Origin: an uncultured Desulfovibrio sp. | Lineage (GTDB): Bacteria; Desulfobacterota; Desulfovibrionia; Desulfovibrionales; Desulfovibrionaceae | Direction of reading: 5' to 3' | NCBI RefSeq assembly: GCF_910584445.1 | Contig: NZ_CAJUBO010000010.1 | Location: forward strand, 36,459 to 100,458 | Length of the DNA: 64,000 nt | Part shown: positions 42,546-51,806 of the stretch, one piece after another | Layout of the letters: every line of letters begins with the position of its first letter | Numbering within the stretch: the stretch's first letter is position 1 | Translations under genes and position numbers: made by a program | Notes under the pieces: generated by a model | Seen by the model: only the letters and a program-made list of their open reading frames with translations | What the model was told of the DNA's origin: nothing | Database searches by the model: none

Positions 42546-43391
42546 TCATCGTCCCGCGGCGCCGGAGTACGCGTCCGCGCGGCGCTCCAGCAGCCAGCCG
42601 GGCACGGAAGCGCAGAGCGTCAGCGCCAGATAGATGGCGGCCACCAGCAGCCAGACCTCGAAGGCCAGGAACGTCTCGGCGATGAGGGCCTGGGCGCGCA
42701 GGGTCAGGTCGGCCACGGCGATGGCGCTCACCAGCGAGGTATCCTTGATCAGCGTGACGATCTGGCTCGTGAGCGGGGGCAGCATGTTGCGCGCCGCCTG
42801 GGGCAGGATGACGAGGCGCAGCGCCTGCCCGAGGCCGAACCCGAGGCTCAGCGCCGCCTCCCACTGGGCGCGGGGCACGCTGAGCAGGCCGGCCCGGAAG
42901 AGTTCCGCCATGTACGCGCCTTCAAAGGCGCCCAGCGCGAGCACCGCCGAGCCGAACGGCCCGAGCGCCAGGAGCGGCGAGAGCAGGAAATAGACGAAAA
43001 ACAGCTGGAGCAGGAGCGGCGTGTTGCGCAACAGTTGCACATAGGCCCCGGCGGCGAGCCGGCAGAAGGGCCAGGGCGAAAGACGCCCCACAGCGGCGGC
43101 AAGGCCCAGCGCCGTGGACAGGCAAAAGCCCGCGGCGGCGATGCCGAGGGTCATGCACAGCCCCTCGAGCAGCGGGCCGGCCACGAAACCGTGGGCCGTC
43201 CAGCGGCCGAAATGGCGCCATACGCGGTTCCACTGCCATTCGTACGTCATGCCCTGACCGGCAAGATGCCAGTAGACGGCGCCAAGCGCCACCAGGGCGA
43301 GCAGGAGGGCGGCCCCCCGCCACGCGTGCCGGGACCTGCGCGAAAGTGGCCCGGAATCGTCCGCGGCGGCCGCGGAGTGGTGCTGCGGCAT
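42546..43391 (-). CDS. Polar amino acid ABC transporter permease (first)
   Basis: The 281-residue permease has the membrane core starting near residue 24 and the EAA loop EAALSLGFGLGQALRLVILPQAARNMLPPL. A consensus-like promoter ends only about six bases before the ATG, so the message would be nearly leaderless. It is the first gene of the three-gene operon. The absence of an ABC ATPase means this transporter must use one encoded elsewhere. Confidence 0.9.
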   Translation of the reverse strand: MPQHHSAAAADDSGPLSRRSRHAWRGAALLLALVALGAVYWHLAGQGMTYEWQWNRVWRHFGRWTAHGFVAGPLLEGLCMTLGIAAAGFCLSTALGLAAAVGRLSPWPFCRLAAGAYVQLLRNTPLLLQLFFVYFLLSPLLALGPFGSAVLALGAFEGAYMAELFRAGLLSVPRAQWEAALSLGFGLGQALRLVILPQAARNMLPPLTSQIVTLIKDTSLVSAIAVADLTLRAQALIAETFLAFEVWLLVAAIYLALTLCASVPGWLLERRADAYSGAAGR

Positions 43392-43396
43392 GGCGC

Positions 43397-43425
43397 ATTG
43401 TCCCCGGGGCGCGGCCGCTTGTCAA
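43397..43425 (-). promoter_or_regulatory. Promoter of the amino acid transporter operon
   Basis: TTGACA (43425-43420), a 17-base spacer and GACAAT (43402-43397). Transcription would begin at about the start codon at 43391. Confidence 0.7.
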
Positions 43426-43513
43426 GGAGAGGGGCCGGGGCGGCGTCCAGGGCTGCATCCGGGGCGCGTCCGCGCGTCCGGCGGAGAAATATGGCGCGAA
43501 CGGTAAAAAATAC

Positions 43514-43542
43514 TTGACGGAATCCGCGGCGGCGTCTATACC
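43514..43542 (+). promoter_or_regulatory. Promoter of tRNA-Val
   Basis: TTGACG and TATACC are separated by 17 bases. The 5' end of the tRNA is 18 bases further on. Confidence 0.75.
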
Positions 43543-43559
43543 ACCTCTTGCCTCTATGT

Positions 43560-43636
43560 AGGAGCGTAGCTCAGGTGGCTAGAGCACTTCCTTGACACGG
43601 AAGGGGTCAGCAGTTCAAGTCTGCTCGTTCCTACCA
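43560..43636 (+). tRNA. tRNA-Val (anticodon GAC)
   Basis: The 77-base gene has acceptor stem AGGAGCG/CGTTCCT, D stem GCTC/GAGC, anticodon stem CTTCC/GGAAG with loop TTGACAC (anticodon GAC at 43594-43596), and a TTCAAGT T-loop. The CCA end is encoded (43634-43636). It has its own promoter and a terminator at 43693. Confidence 0.96.
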
Positions 43637-43692
43637 CGCAGCATGGAAGGGGAGCATTCCCCCAGGTATATGGCCGCCGCGCGGCGGCAGTG

Positions 43693-43722
43693 AAATGGGG
43701 AGCTTGCCTCCCCATTTGTTTT
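43693..43722 (+). terminator. Terminator after tRNA-Val
   Basis: AAATGGGGA/TCCCCATTT with a 7-base loop, followed by GTTTT. Confidence 0.8.
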
Positions 43723-43773
43723 GGATGGCCGGCGCGCCGCCCTGCCGCCGGAGCGCATGCCCAAGGAGCTGAT

Positions 43774-45744
43774 ATGGATGTCCAGGTGGAGGGCCGACCC
43801 GTCAGCGTCGCCTCCGATGCCACTGTGGCCGACGCGTTGCGCGAGGCCCTGAGCGGGAAGAAATTCAAGGTCGTGGTGGCCGCGCGCATTCCGGACGCGG
43901 CCGATGCGGGGCAGGGAACGGAGCGCGCCGGACGGCTGCTGGATCTTTCCGCGCCGATCCCCGCCGGGTGCGCCGCGTTGGAACCCGTGTACGCGGACTC
44001 CCCGGAAGGCTTGCGCCTCCTCCGCCATTCGGCCGCCCATGTGATGGCGGCCGCCGTGAAAAAGCTCTTCCCCGCGGCCCGCGTCACCATCGGGCCGGCC
44101 ATCGACTCCGGCTTCTATTACGATTTTGATGTGGAGCGCCCGTTCTCCAGCGAGGACTTCGCGTCCATCGAGGCCGAGATGCGCCGCATTGCCGAGGCCG
44201 GGCTTCCGTTCACGCGCCGGGACCTGCCCCGGGACGAGGCCAGGGCGTTTTTCGCCGGCCAGGGCGAGACCTACAAGGTGGAGCTTATTGACGGCATCGA
44301 AGGCGATACGGTCTCGCTCTATACCTGCGGCGACTTCACGGACCTTTGCCGTGGCCCGCATGTCCCGCATACGGGCTTTGCCCGCGCGTCGAAGCTCATG
44401 TCCGTGGCGGGCGCCTACTGGCATGGCGACGAGAAGAATCCCATGCTTTCGCGCATCTACGGCACCGCCTTCGCGGACCAGAAAAGTCTGGATGCCTACC
44501 TGCGCCAGCTGGAAGAGGCCAAACGCCGTGACCACCGCAAGCTCGGGCGCGAGCTGTCGCTCTTCACCTTTCATGAGGATGTGGCGCCCGGCATGGTCTT
44601 CTGGCTGCCCAGGGGCATGCTCGTGCGTACCATCCTGGAAGACTTCTGGCGCAAGGAGCACCTCAAGCGCGGCTATGACATCGTTCAGGGTCCGCAGCTT
44701 TTGCGCGTGGAGACGTGGCAGCGTTCCGGCCATTACGACCACTACCGCGAGAACATGTATTTCACGCAGATAGATGAGGATGCCTACGGCATCAAGCCCA
44801 TGAACTGCATCGGGCACATGCTCATCTACCGCCATGACCTGCGAAGCTACCGCGACTTGCCGCAACGCTACTTTGAGCTTGGCGTGGTCCATCGGCACGA
44901 GAAGAGCGGCGTCCTGCACGGGCTTTTGCGCGTGCGCCAGTTCACGCAGGATGACGCGCACATCCTCTGCACGCCGGAACAGCTTCAGGGCGAGATCCTC
45001 GAGGTCATCCATCTCATCCGCGATCTCATGGGTCTGTTCGGCTTCGAGTACAAGGTGGCGGTCTCCACGCGGCCCGAAAGCAGCATCGGCACGGACGAGG
45101 CATGGGAACAGGCGACCACCGCGCTCATCCGCGCCGTGGAGGCCGCGGGCATCCCCTACGAGATCAACGCCGGGGACGGCGCCTTCTACGGTCCCAAGAT
45201 CGATGTGCGCCTGCTGGATTGCCTGGGGCGCGAGTGGCAGTGTTCCACCATCCAGGTGGATTTCACCCTGCCGGAGCGTTTCGATCTTGTCTATGTCGGG
45301 CAGGACGGCGAGCGGCATCGGCCCGTCATGGTGCACAGGGCCATCATGGGTTCCCTGGAGCGCTTCATCGGCGTCCTGGTGGAACAGTTTGCCGGCGCGC
45401 TCCCCACCTGGCTCGCGCCTGAGCAGGCGCGCCTGCTCACGGTGACGGACGACGCGGCGGAAGCCGCCGCGCGGATGCGGCGTGAACTGCTGGAGCTGGG
45501 CGTGCGCGCGGGCGAAGACACGCGCAACGAGAAGCTCGGCTTCAAGGTGCGCGAGGCGCAGCTCGCCAAGATCCCGTATATGTTGATTGTGGGGGACAAG
45601 GAAGTGCAGGCCGGCGGCGTCAACGTGCGCCTGCGCAGCGGGGAGAACCTGGGGCTCAAGTCCGTGGCGGAGGTGGCCGCCCTCATTCGCGCGGACGCGG
45701 AGGAGCCCTTCAAGCGAGGAGGGATGCGCTATAGCTTCTCCTAA
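43774..45744 (+). CDS. thrS: Threonyl-tRNA synthetase
   Basis: The 656-residue class II synthetase has a TGS domain (residues ~1-65), an editing domain with HSAAHVMAAAVKKLFP (near 87), and the catalytic core with MNCIGHMLIYRHDLRSYR and HRHEKSGVLHGLLRVRQF. The zinc Cys is in MNCIG. The C-terminal anticodon-binding domain ends VAALIRADAEEPF. The ATG at 43774 follows AAGGAGC. It leads the thrS-infC-rpmI-rplT-pheST translation cluster. Confidence 0.95.
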   Translation: MDVQVEGRPVSVASDATVADALREALSGKKFKVVVAARIPDAADAGQGTERAGRLLDLSAPIPAGCAALEPVYADSPEGLRLLRHSAAHVMAAAVKKLFPAARVTIGPAIDSGFYYDFDVERPFSSEDFASIEAEMRRIAEAGLPFTRRDLPRDEARAFFAGQGETYKVELIDGIEGDTVSLYTCGDFTDLCRGPHVPHTGFARASKLMSVAGAYWHGDEKNPMLSRIYGTAFADQKSLDAYLRQLEEAKRRDHRKLGRELSLFTFHEDVAPGMVFWLPRGMLVRTILEDFWRKEHLKRGYDIVQGPQLLRVETWQRSGHYDHYRENMYFTQIDEDAYGIKPMNCIGHMLIYRHDLRSYRDLPQRYFELGVVHRHEKSGVLHGLLRVRQFTQDDAHILCTPEQLQGEILEVIHLIRDLMGLFGFEYKVAVSTRPESSIGTDEAWEQATTALIRAVEAAGIPYEINAGDGAFYGPKIDVRLLDCLGREWQCSTIQVDFTLPERFDLVYVGQDGERHRPVMVHRAIMGSLERFIGVLVEQFAGALPTWLAPEQARLLTVTDDAAEAAARMRRELLELGVRAGEDTRNEKLGFKVREAQLAKIPYMLIVGDKEVQAGGVNVRLRSGENLGLKSVAEVAALIRADAEEPFKRGGMRYSFS

Positions 45745-45745
45745 C

Positions 45746-46276
<531 letters not shown>

Positions 46277-46279
46277 TCC

Positions 46280-46300
46280 CCTTGCGGCCGCAAGGTTTTT
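46280..46300 (+). terminator. Hairpin with T-run between infC and rpmI
   Basis: CCTTGC-GGCC-GCAAGG is followed by five T. It is a possible attenuator inside the infC-rpmI-rplT message rather than an operon end. Confidence 0.6.
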
Positions 46301-46358
46301 GCGGCACTATGCAGCCCCGGCGTCCGGCAATGGCCGCCGGAATCACAAGGAGTGCGTC

Positions 46359-46556
46359 ATGCCCAAGATCAAGACCCGGCGCGCCGCCGCCAAGCGTTTC
46401 GAGCTGACCGGCAGCGGCAAGTACAGGCGCCGCCGCCAGAATATGCGCCACATCCTCACCAAGAAGGCTCCGGGCCGCAAGATGCGCCTTGGTCAGGCCA
46501 CGCTGGTGGACCAGGCCAACGAAAAGGCCGTGCGCCGCATGCTGCCCAACGGCTAG
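46359..46556 (+). CDS. rpmI: 50S ribosomal protein L35
   Basis: The 65-residue basic protein MPKIKTRRAAAKRFELTGSG, with RRRRQNMRHILTKKAPGRK, is a standard L35. AAGGAG precedes the ATG. It lies between infC and rplT. Confidence 0.97.
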   Translation: MPKIKTRRAAAKRFELTGSGKYRRRRQNMRHILTKKAPGRKMRLGQATLVDQANEKAVRRMLPNG

Positions 46557-46742
46557 GCGTTTTTTCCCGGCCATGTCCTGCGCCGGTCGCGCGGGTGCGT
46601 ACGCACTGCGCTCCTCCCGCTGGAGCGGGAGGGCTGCCGCGCGGTCCGGTTTTGGGCGCCTTTCGCGGCGCCCGGTGGTTTTTGAGTCACAGTACCCCCG
46701 GCGGGCACGCCTCCGCCTTGTCGGGAGAAGGAGGGAACACCC

Positions 46743-47096
46743 ATGCGTGTGAAGAGAGGACTTGCCAGCCATCGCCGGCACAAAAAATTTCTTGATGCGG
46801 CCAAGGGCTTTCGCGGCGGTCGCAGCCGTCTGTACCGCACCGCGCGCGAAGCCGTGGAGCGCTCCCTGCAGAATGCCTTTGCCGGGCGCAAGCAGCGCAA
46901 GCGCGATTTCCGCGCGCTCTGGATATTGCGCATCAACGCGGGCGCGCGTCAGGGCGGTCTTTCCTACAGCCGTTTCATGCACGGCCTCAAGCTCGCGGGC
47001 ATTGCCCTGAACCGCAAGGTGCTCGCCAACCTTGCCGTGGAGCGCAAGGACGATTTCGCGGCTGTGGTGGAGCTGGCGAAAGCCGCTCTCAAATAG
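46743..47096 (+). CDS. rplT: 50S ribosomal protein L20
   Basis: The 117-residue basic protein begins MRVKRGLASHRRHKKFLDAAKGF and matches L20. In other bacteria L20 represses rpmI-rplT through a leader structure. Here the 186-base gap to rpmI contains GC-rich hairpins (for example GGGCGCC/GGCGCCC near 46650) that may serve such regulation. AGGAGGGA precedes the ATG. Confidence 0.96.
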   Translation: MRVKRGLASHRRHKKFLDAAKGFRGGRSRLYRTAREAVERSLQNAFAGRKQRKRDFRALWILRINAGARQGGLSYSRFMHGLKLAGIALNRKVLANLAVERKDDFAAVVELAKAALK

Positions 47097-47129
47097 CGCG
47101 CATCGCCCTTGCATACAGACATGCGCTCC

Positions 47130-47246
47130 GGCGGCCGCTTTTGCGCGGCCGCCCGCGCCAAATGAGCCTGAAGATCGCGGTCTTCGGGCGAAATGATGGC
47201 AGCGCCGCTTTTGAAAGCGCACCAGTTCAAAAGCGAAATGCTCTGG
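47130..47246. repeat. Hairpins and partial intergenic repeat between rplT and pheS
   Basis: The spacer has GGCGGCCGC/GCGGCCGCC (47130-47153), then CGCTTTTGAA/TTCAAAAGCG (47206-47235) followed by GCGAAATGCTCTGG, the end motif also found at 9915 and 48858. The rest of the repeat unit is absent. Confidence 0.5.
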
Positions 47247-47313
47247 CGGCCTGCCGCACTTTTCGCCGGGCGGCGGAAAGCCGCCCGGCCACCTTGCGGA
47301 GCATGGGGGACGC

Positions 47314-48357
47314 ATGGATCTCATCGCAGCATTGGAAAGCCTGGCGCCGGAACTGGAAAAAGGACTGGCCCAGGCTTCGTCATTGGATGCCCTGGAAGAG
47401 CTGCGCGTGGAATTCCTCGGCCGCAAGGGACGGCTTGCGCGCATCATGGGGGAGCTTCCCGGTCTTGCTCCCGCCGAGCGTCCGGCGGCCGGACAGGCCG
47501 CAAACAGGGCCAAGGCCCGCTGCAACGAGCTGTTTGCCGCCCGCAAGGCGGCCATCGAGGCGGGGCGCGAGGCCGGCCTGCTCGCCCGTTTCGATCCTTC
47601 CATGCCCGGGCGCGCGTTCTGGCGCGGCTCCCTGCATCCGACCACCCTGGTCATGGACGAGGTCTGCGGCATTTTCCGGGGGCTTGGGTTCGACATCGCC
47701 TCCGGGCCGGAGGTGGAGATCGACCACTTCAATTTCGAGGCCCTGAACATGCCGCCCGAACATCCGGCCCGCGATATGCAGGACACCCTGTATATTACGG
47801 AGAGCGTGCTCATGCGCACGCATACCTCGCCGGTGCAGGTGCGTACCATGCTCGCCACGCGGCCGCCGCTGGCCGTGGTGGCGCCGGGCAAGGTCTATCG
47901 CCGCGATTCTGACCTCACGCACACGCCCATGTTCCACCAGATCGAGGGCCTCATGGTGGATGAAGGCATCAGCATGGCGCATCTGCGCGGCACGCTCACG
48001 GCCTTTGTGCGCGCGGTCTTCGGCGCGGACACGCGCGTGCGTTTCCGGCCGAGCTTTTTCCCCTTCACCGAGCCATCGGCGGAGGTGGACATCTCCTGCT
48101 GCATGTGCGGCGGCAAGGGCCATGCGGGGAACGAGCCGTGCCGCGTCTGCAAGGGCACGGGCTGGGTGGAGATCCTCGGTTGCGGCATGGTGGACCCGGC
48201 GGTCTTCGAGTCCGTGGACTACCCTCCCGAGGTGAGCGGCTTTGCCTTTGGCCTGGGGGTGGAGCGTATCGCCATGCTCAAGTACGGCATCGGCGACCTG
48301 CGTATGTTTTTCGAGAACGATGTGCGTTTTCTCGCCCAGTTCGGGCGGGGTGCCTAG
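47314..48357 (+). CDS. pheS: Phenylalanyl-tRNA synthetase alpha subunit
   Basis: The 347-residue catalytic subunit has an N-terminal coiled-coil (EELRVEFLGRKGRLARIMGEL), motif 2-type FHQIEGLMVDEGISMAHL and SFFPFTEPSAEVDISC, and a terminal motif 3 region AFGLGVERIAMLKYGIGDLR. It carries phenylalanine with PheT as an alpha2beta2 enzyme. A small exported protein gene separates it from pheT. GGGGGA is close before the ATG. Confidence 0.96.
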   Translation: MDLIAALESLAPELEKGLAQASSLDALEELRVEFLGRKGRLARIMGELPGLAPAERPAAGQAANRAKARCNELFAARKAAIEAGREAGLLARFDPSMPGRAFWRGSLHPTTLVMDEVCGIFRGLGFDIASGPEVEIDHFNFEALNMPPEHPARDMQDTLYITESVLMRTHTSPVQVRTMLATRPPLAVVAPGKVYRRDSDLTHTPMFHQIEGLMVDEGISMAHLRGTLTAFVRAVFGADTRVRFRPSFFPFTEPSAEVDISCCMCGGKGHAGNEPCRVCKGTGWVEILGCGMVDPAVFESVDYPPEVSGFAFGLGVERIAMLKYGIGDLRMFFENDVRFLAQFGRGA

Positions 48358-48363
48358 CTTCCC

Positions 48364-48762
48364 ATGGCAGGCGACCGTCGTTCCCGCTGTCCGGAACGCT
48401 TCCGGCGCCGGTCGCGCCGCGTGGCGGCGGCCCTTCTGGTCTGCTGCGCCGTGTCGGCCCTGTGGCTTGCGCCGGCGCTGGCGCGCTCGGCCCTGAGTCC
48501 CCGCCATTCGGGCATGGAGCCGCCGGGCGGGCCGCGCCCGCTGGAGTCCATGCCCGGCAATGCCCCCTCGCGCACGGCCGAGGGCGGCATGGGCTACACG
48601 GACGCTTACGGCAATACGCTCGACGAGCGGCAGCCGCCCGAGAAGGCGCCGCGCAAGCGTCCCCGGGCGGGCGCATACGGGGGCTATGGCGGCAAGGCCG
48701 AGGTGCCCCCCCTGCCCGATCCGGCGGCGGAAAACCGGCCGCCGGTCTGGACGTTCAACTAG
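48364..48762 (+). CDS. Hypothetical exported protein between pheS and pheT
   Basis: The 132-residue frame starts 7 bases after pheS. It has a clear signal peptide (RRVAAALLVCCAVSALWLAPALA). The remaining part is Pro/Gly/Arg-rich with GMGYTDAYGNTLDE and no Cys or catalytic motif, so it looks like an intrinsically disordered periplasmic or surface protein. The upstream ribosome site is weak. Function is unrecognised; the gene could be spurious, but the signal peptide and fit between genes argue for it. A copy of the intergenic palindromic repeat begins at its stop codon. Confidence 0.6.
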   Translation: MAGDRRSRCPERFRRRSRRVAAALLVCCAVSALWLAPALARSALSPRHSGMEPPGGPRPLESMPGNAPSRTAEGGMGYTDAYGNTLDERQPPEKAPRKRPRAGAYGGYGGKAEVPPLPDPAAENRPPVWTFN

Positions 48763-48870
48763 AGCGTTTTCGCCATGAAACCGCGTAAACGCTCCGGCGG
48801 ATGCGGGAGCGAAACCTGAGGAAAATATCTCTTCCATATCTAAGATATTTTCCTCAGCGAAATGCTCCAG
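48760..48870. repeat. Intergenic palindromic repeat, copy 3
   Basis: It starts at the stop TAG of the hypothetical gene as TAGAGCGTTTTCGCC. It has GAGCGTTT/AAACGCTC with the ATGAAA loop, then a GAGGAAAATATC/GATATTTTCCTC stem, and ends GCGAAATGCTCCAG. In the second stem, T-A of copy 1 is replaced by G-C, so base pairing is kept. It lies between the hypothetical gene and pheT. Confidence 0.7.
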
Positions 48871-48951
48871 TGCTGCTGGTTCCATGCGCCCGGCGGCAGC
48901 CGGTTTCCGGCGGGCGCGCGTTCTTCCCCTGTCCCCGGCAAGGATGTCGTC

Positions 48952-51357
48952 ATGCTGCTTTCTCTTTCCTGGCTTCGTGAATTCACTCCGTATGAAGGCA
49001 CCGCCGAGGCGCTCGGCGACAGGCTGACCATGCTCGGTCTTGAGCTGGAGGACATTGTCCGGCCGTTTGACGCCATCGCCGACATCAGGGTCGGCCATGT
49101 GGTGGAATGCGTCCCGCATCCTGATTCCGACCATCTGCACTGCTGCAAGGTGGACGCGGGGCAGGGCGAGCTTTTGGACATCGTGTGCGGCGCGCCCAAT
49201 GTGGCCGCCGGGCAGAAGGTGCCGGTGGCCCTTGTGGGCACGCGCCTGCCGGACGGCATGAGCATCAAGAAGGCCAAGCTGCGCGGCCAGCCGTCCATGG
49301 GCATGATCTGCTCCGAGCGCGAGCTTGGCCTGAGTGACGCGCATGACGGCATCCTGGTGCTGCCCGAAGACCTCCTCCCCGGCGCGCGCCTGGTGGACGC
49401 CCTGCAGCTCGACCGGGAGGTGCTGGACATCTCCATCACGCCCAACCGGGCGGATTGCCTCTCGGTTCTCGGGCTTGCCCGCGAAACGGCCATGGCCTTC
49501 CATCTGCCGTTCAGCGTGCCGGAACTTCCCCTTGTTCTGGACGCCGCGGCGCCGGCCTGCGAAGTGCCGGTGGATATTGCCGATCCCGAACTCTGCTGGC
49601 TCTATGCCGGGCGCGTCATTTCCGGCGTGCGCGTGGCGCCCTCGCCCCTGCGGCTGCGGTACCGGCTCCATGCCGTGGGCGTGCGCGCCATCTCCAATAT
49701 CGTGGATGTCACCAACTACATCCTCTTTGAATGCGGGCAGCCGCTCCACTCTTTCGATCTGGACAAGCTCAGGGGTGGGCGCATCGTGGTGCGTACCGCC
49801 GGCGAGGGGGAACATTTCGTCACCCTTGACGGCAAGGAGCGCGTCCTCACCTCCCGCGACCTCTGCATCTGCGACGCGGAGCGTCCGGTGGGCCTCGCGG
49901 GCGTCATGGGCGGCCGGAACACCGAGGTCACGCCCGAAAGCCGGAATATCTTTCTGGAGAGCGCGGTCTTTCGGCCGCAGTCCGTCCGCGTCACGTCGCG
50001 GCGTCTCGGGCTGACCTCCGAAGCCTCGTACCGGTTCGAGCGCGGCGTGGACCAGCGGCGGACCCTCTGGGCGCTCGACAGGGCCTGCGCCCTCATGGTC
50101 TCCCTGGGCGGAGGCCTTGTGCGCAAGGGGCTTTCTCTGGCAGAACCGCGCCCCTTCATTCCCTGCCGCATCCCCTTCCGTCCTTCCCGGGCCGATGCCC
50201 TGCTGGGAGTGACCGTTGACCGCGAATTTTCCGCGCGCGCGCTGGAAGGCGTGGGCTGCGCCGTTGAGCGGGACGCCCCGGATGCCTGGACGGCCATCCA
50301 GCCCTCGTGGCGCCCCGATCTCACGCGCGAGGCCGATCTGGTGGAAGAGGTGGGCCGCGTGTACGGGCTGGACGCCATCGAGCCTGTCCTGCCGCCGTTG
50401 CGCCGCCGCCTGGATACGGCGGGCGCGCCCGAATCGCGCTTTGCCTTCTGGGGCCGCATCCGTCAGTGGGGCGCGGGGCTTGGGTTGAATGAGGCGGTCA
50501 ATTACAGCTTTGTGGGCCATGAGGACCTGGATTTTCTCCGGCTCGGGCGGGAGGGGCGCATTTCGATCATGAATCCGCTTTCGGCGGATCAGGATGTGCT
50601 GCGTACCGCCCTTGCCCCCGGCCTCTTGCGGGACCTGCGCAACAATCTGGCCCAGGGCGTCCAGGGGCTTCGCCTGTTCGAGCTTGCCAACGTGTTCGAG
50701 TCCGATGCCGCCTCGGAGACCACGGCCCGCGAGACGGGCATGCTGGGCATCCTGCTGTACGGGCGCCGGCATGAGTCCGGCTGGCCGCATGCCGAGGCGG
50801 ACATGGACTATGCCGACATCAAGGGCATCGTGGGACATCTGCTGGCCTTTCTCCATCTGCCCGAACCGGAATGCCGCCCGGCGCGGGAGCATGCCTTCCT
50901 GCTTCCGGCCGTGGATGTCCTTGTCAACGGCGAGCGCGTGGGTTCCATGGGCCGGGTGCAGCCCGCCATGGCCGGGGAGTTCCACGCGCGCAAGGCGGTC
51001 TGGCTCGCGGAACTGGACCTGGAGATCCTGCGGCGGCTCCATGACGCGGTGACCGTGGCCTTCCGGCCGCTGCCGGTCTATCCGCCCGTGCGCCGGGACA
51101 TCACCGTCATTGCCAACGCCGGACTGACCGTGGGCGAGGTGCTTTCGCAGGTGCGCGGCCTTGGGCTTCCGCTCCTGGAGGATGTGGCCCTGGTGGACTG
51201 TTTTGAGCCGGAGGCGGACAAGGCCGCGGGCGAGCGCCATCTCACCTTCCGTCTCACATTCCGGCATGCCGACCGCACCCTCAATGATGCGGAAGTGGAC
51301 AAGGTGCGGGAGAAGGTGGCAGAATCCCTGAAGCAACGGCTGGGCGTCCGGATCTAG
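48952..51357 (+). CDS. pheT: Phenylalanyl-tRNA synthetase beta subunit
   Basis: The 801-residue beta subunit starts with MLLSLSWLREF, a tRNA-binding OB domain (IADIRVGHVVECVPHPDSDHLHCC), then the B3/B4 editing domain, the B5 domain and the ferredoxin-anticodon-binding C-terminus (PPVRRDITVIANAGLTVGEV). It works with PheS. AAGGATG, a weak ribosome site, is six bases before the ATG, and the repeat element lies in the gap. Confidence 0.95.
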   Translation: MLLSLSWLREFTPYEGTAEALGDRLTMLGLELEDIVRPFDAIADIRVGHVVECVPHPDSDHLHCCKVDAGQGELLDIVCGAPNVAAGQKVPVALVGTRLPDGMSIKKAKLRGQPSMGMICSERELGLSDAHDGILVLPEDLLPGARLVDALQLDREVLDISITPNRADCLSVLGLARETAMAFHLPFSVPELPLVLDAAAPACEVPVDIADPELCWLYAGRVISGVRVAPSPLRLRYRLHAVGVRAISNIVDVTNYILFECGQPLHSFDLDKLRGGRIVVRTAGEGEHFVTLDGKERVLTSRDLCICDAERPVGLAGVMGGRNTEVTPESRNIFLESAVFRPQSVRVTSRRLGLTSEASYRFERGVDQRRTLWALDRACALMVSLGGGLVRKGLSLAEPRPFIPCRIPFRPSRADALLGVTVDREFSARALEGVGCAVERDAPDAWTAIQPSWRPDLTREADLVEEVGRVYGLDAIEPVLPPLRRRLDTAGAPESRFAFWGRIRQWGAGLGLNEAVNYSFVGHEDLDFLRLGREGRISIMNPLSADQDVLRTALAPGLLRDLRNNLAQGVQGLRLFELANVFESDAASETTARETGMLGILLYGRRHESGWPHAEADMDYADIKGIVGHLLAFLHLPEPECRPAREHAFLLPAVDVLVNGERVGSMGRVQPAMAGEFHARKAVWLAELDLEILRRLHDAVTVAFRPLPVYPPVRRDITVIANAGLTVGEVLSQVRGLGLPLLEDVALVDCFEPEADKAAGERHLTFRLTFRHADRTLNDAEVDKVREKVAESLKQRLGVRI

Positions 51358-51449
51358 CGCATTCTGCGGGCCATGGGGTGGTTTTGCCTGTCCGGCGCAC
51401 GCGCCGGGGAGGTCCGGGCCGTATCCGGCCGCGCCGGGGAGAACGGGGA

Positions 51450-51806
51450 GTGAAGGAAAAGACCTACCGCATCGGCGAAGCCGCCGAACTGCTCAACCTC
51501 AAGACCCATGTCCTGCGCTTCTGGGAAAGCGAGTTTCCCCAGTTGGCCCCCCTGCGTACGGACAAGGGACAGCGTCTCTATACGGAAAGCCATCTCGCCC
51601 TGTTGCGGCGTATCCGCCAGCTCCTGCATGAACAGGGCATGACCATCGAGGGCGCGCGCCGCGTTCTCGAGGGCAGCGCCGTGCTGGACGATTCGGTGCC
51701 CGAACGCGTGAGCGCCGTGCCGGACCCGGCCTTCATGCGCATGCTCCGGCAGGAGCTTGCCGCCGTGCGCGCGCTTCTTGTTCCGCCAGAGGAGGACAGG
51801 CCATGA
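51450..51806 (+). CDS. MerR-family transcriptional regulator
   Basis: The 118-residue protein has the MerR helix-turn-helix (KTYRIGEAAELLNLKTHVLRFWESEFPQLAPLRTDKGQRLYT) and a short coiled-coil region (HLALLRRIRQLLHEQGMTIEGARRVLEG). No effector-binding domain is evident, so its signal is unknown. It starts with GTG after GGGGAGAA. Placement after pheT is common in deltaproteobacteria. Its stop overlaps the rpe start. Confidence 0.85.
   Translation: MKEKTYRIGEAAELLNLKTHVLRFWESEFPQLAPLRTDKGQRLYTESHLALLRRIRQLLHEQGMTIEGARRVLEGSAVLDDSVPERVSAVPDPAFMRMLRQELAAVRALLVPPEEDRP

Noticed and set aside
47380..51336. A very long open frame (over 1300 codons) on the minus strand across pheS and pheT
   Set aside because: It is a high-GC shadow of the plus-strand genes; it has no ribosome site and no recognisable domain, while the plus strand encodes known proteins.
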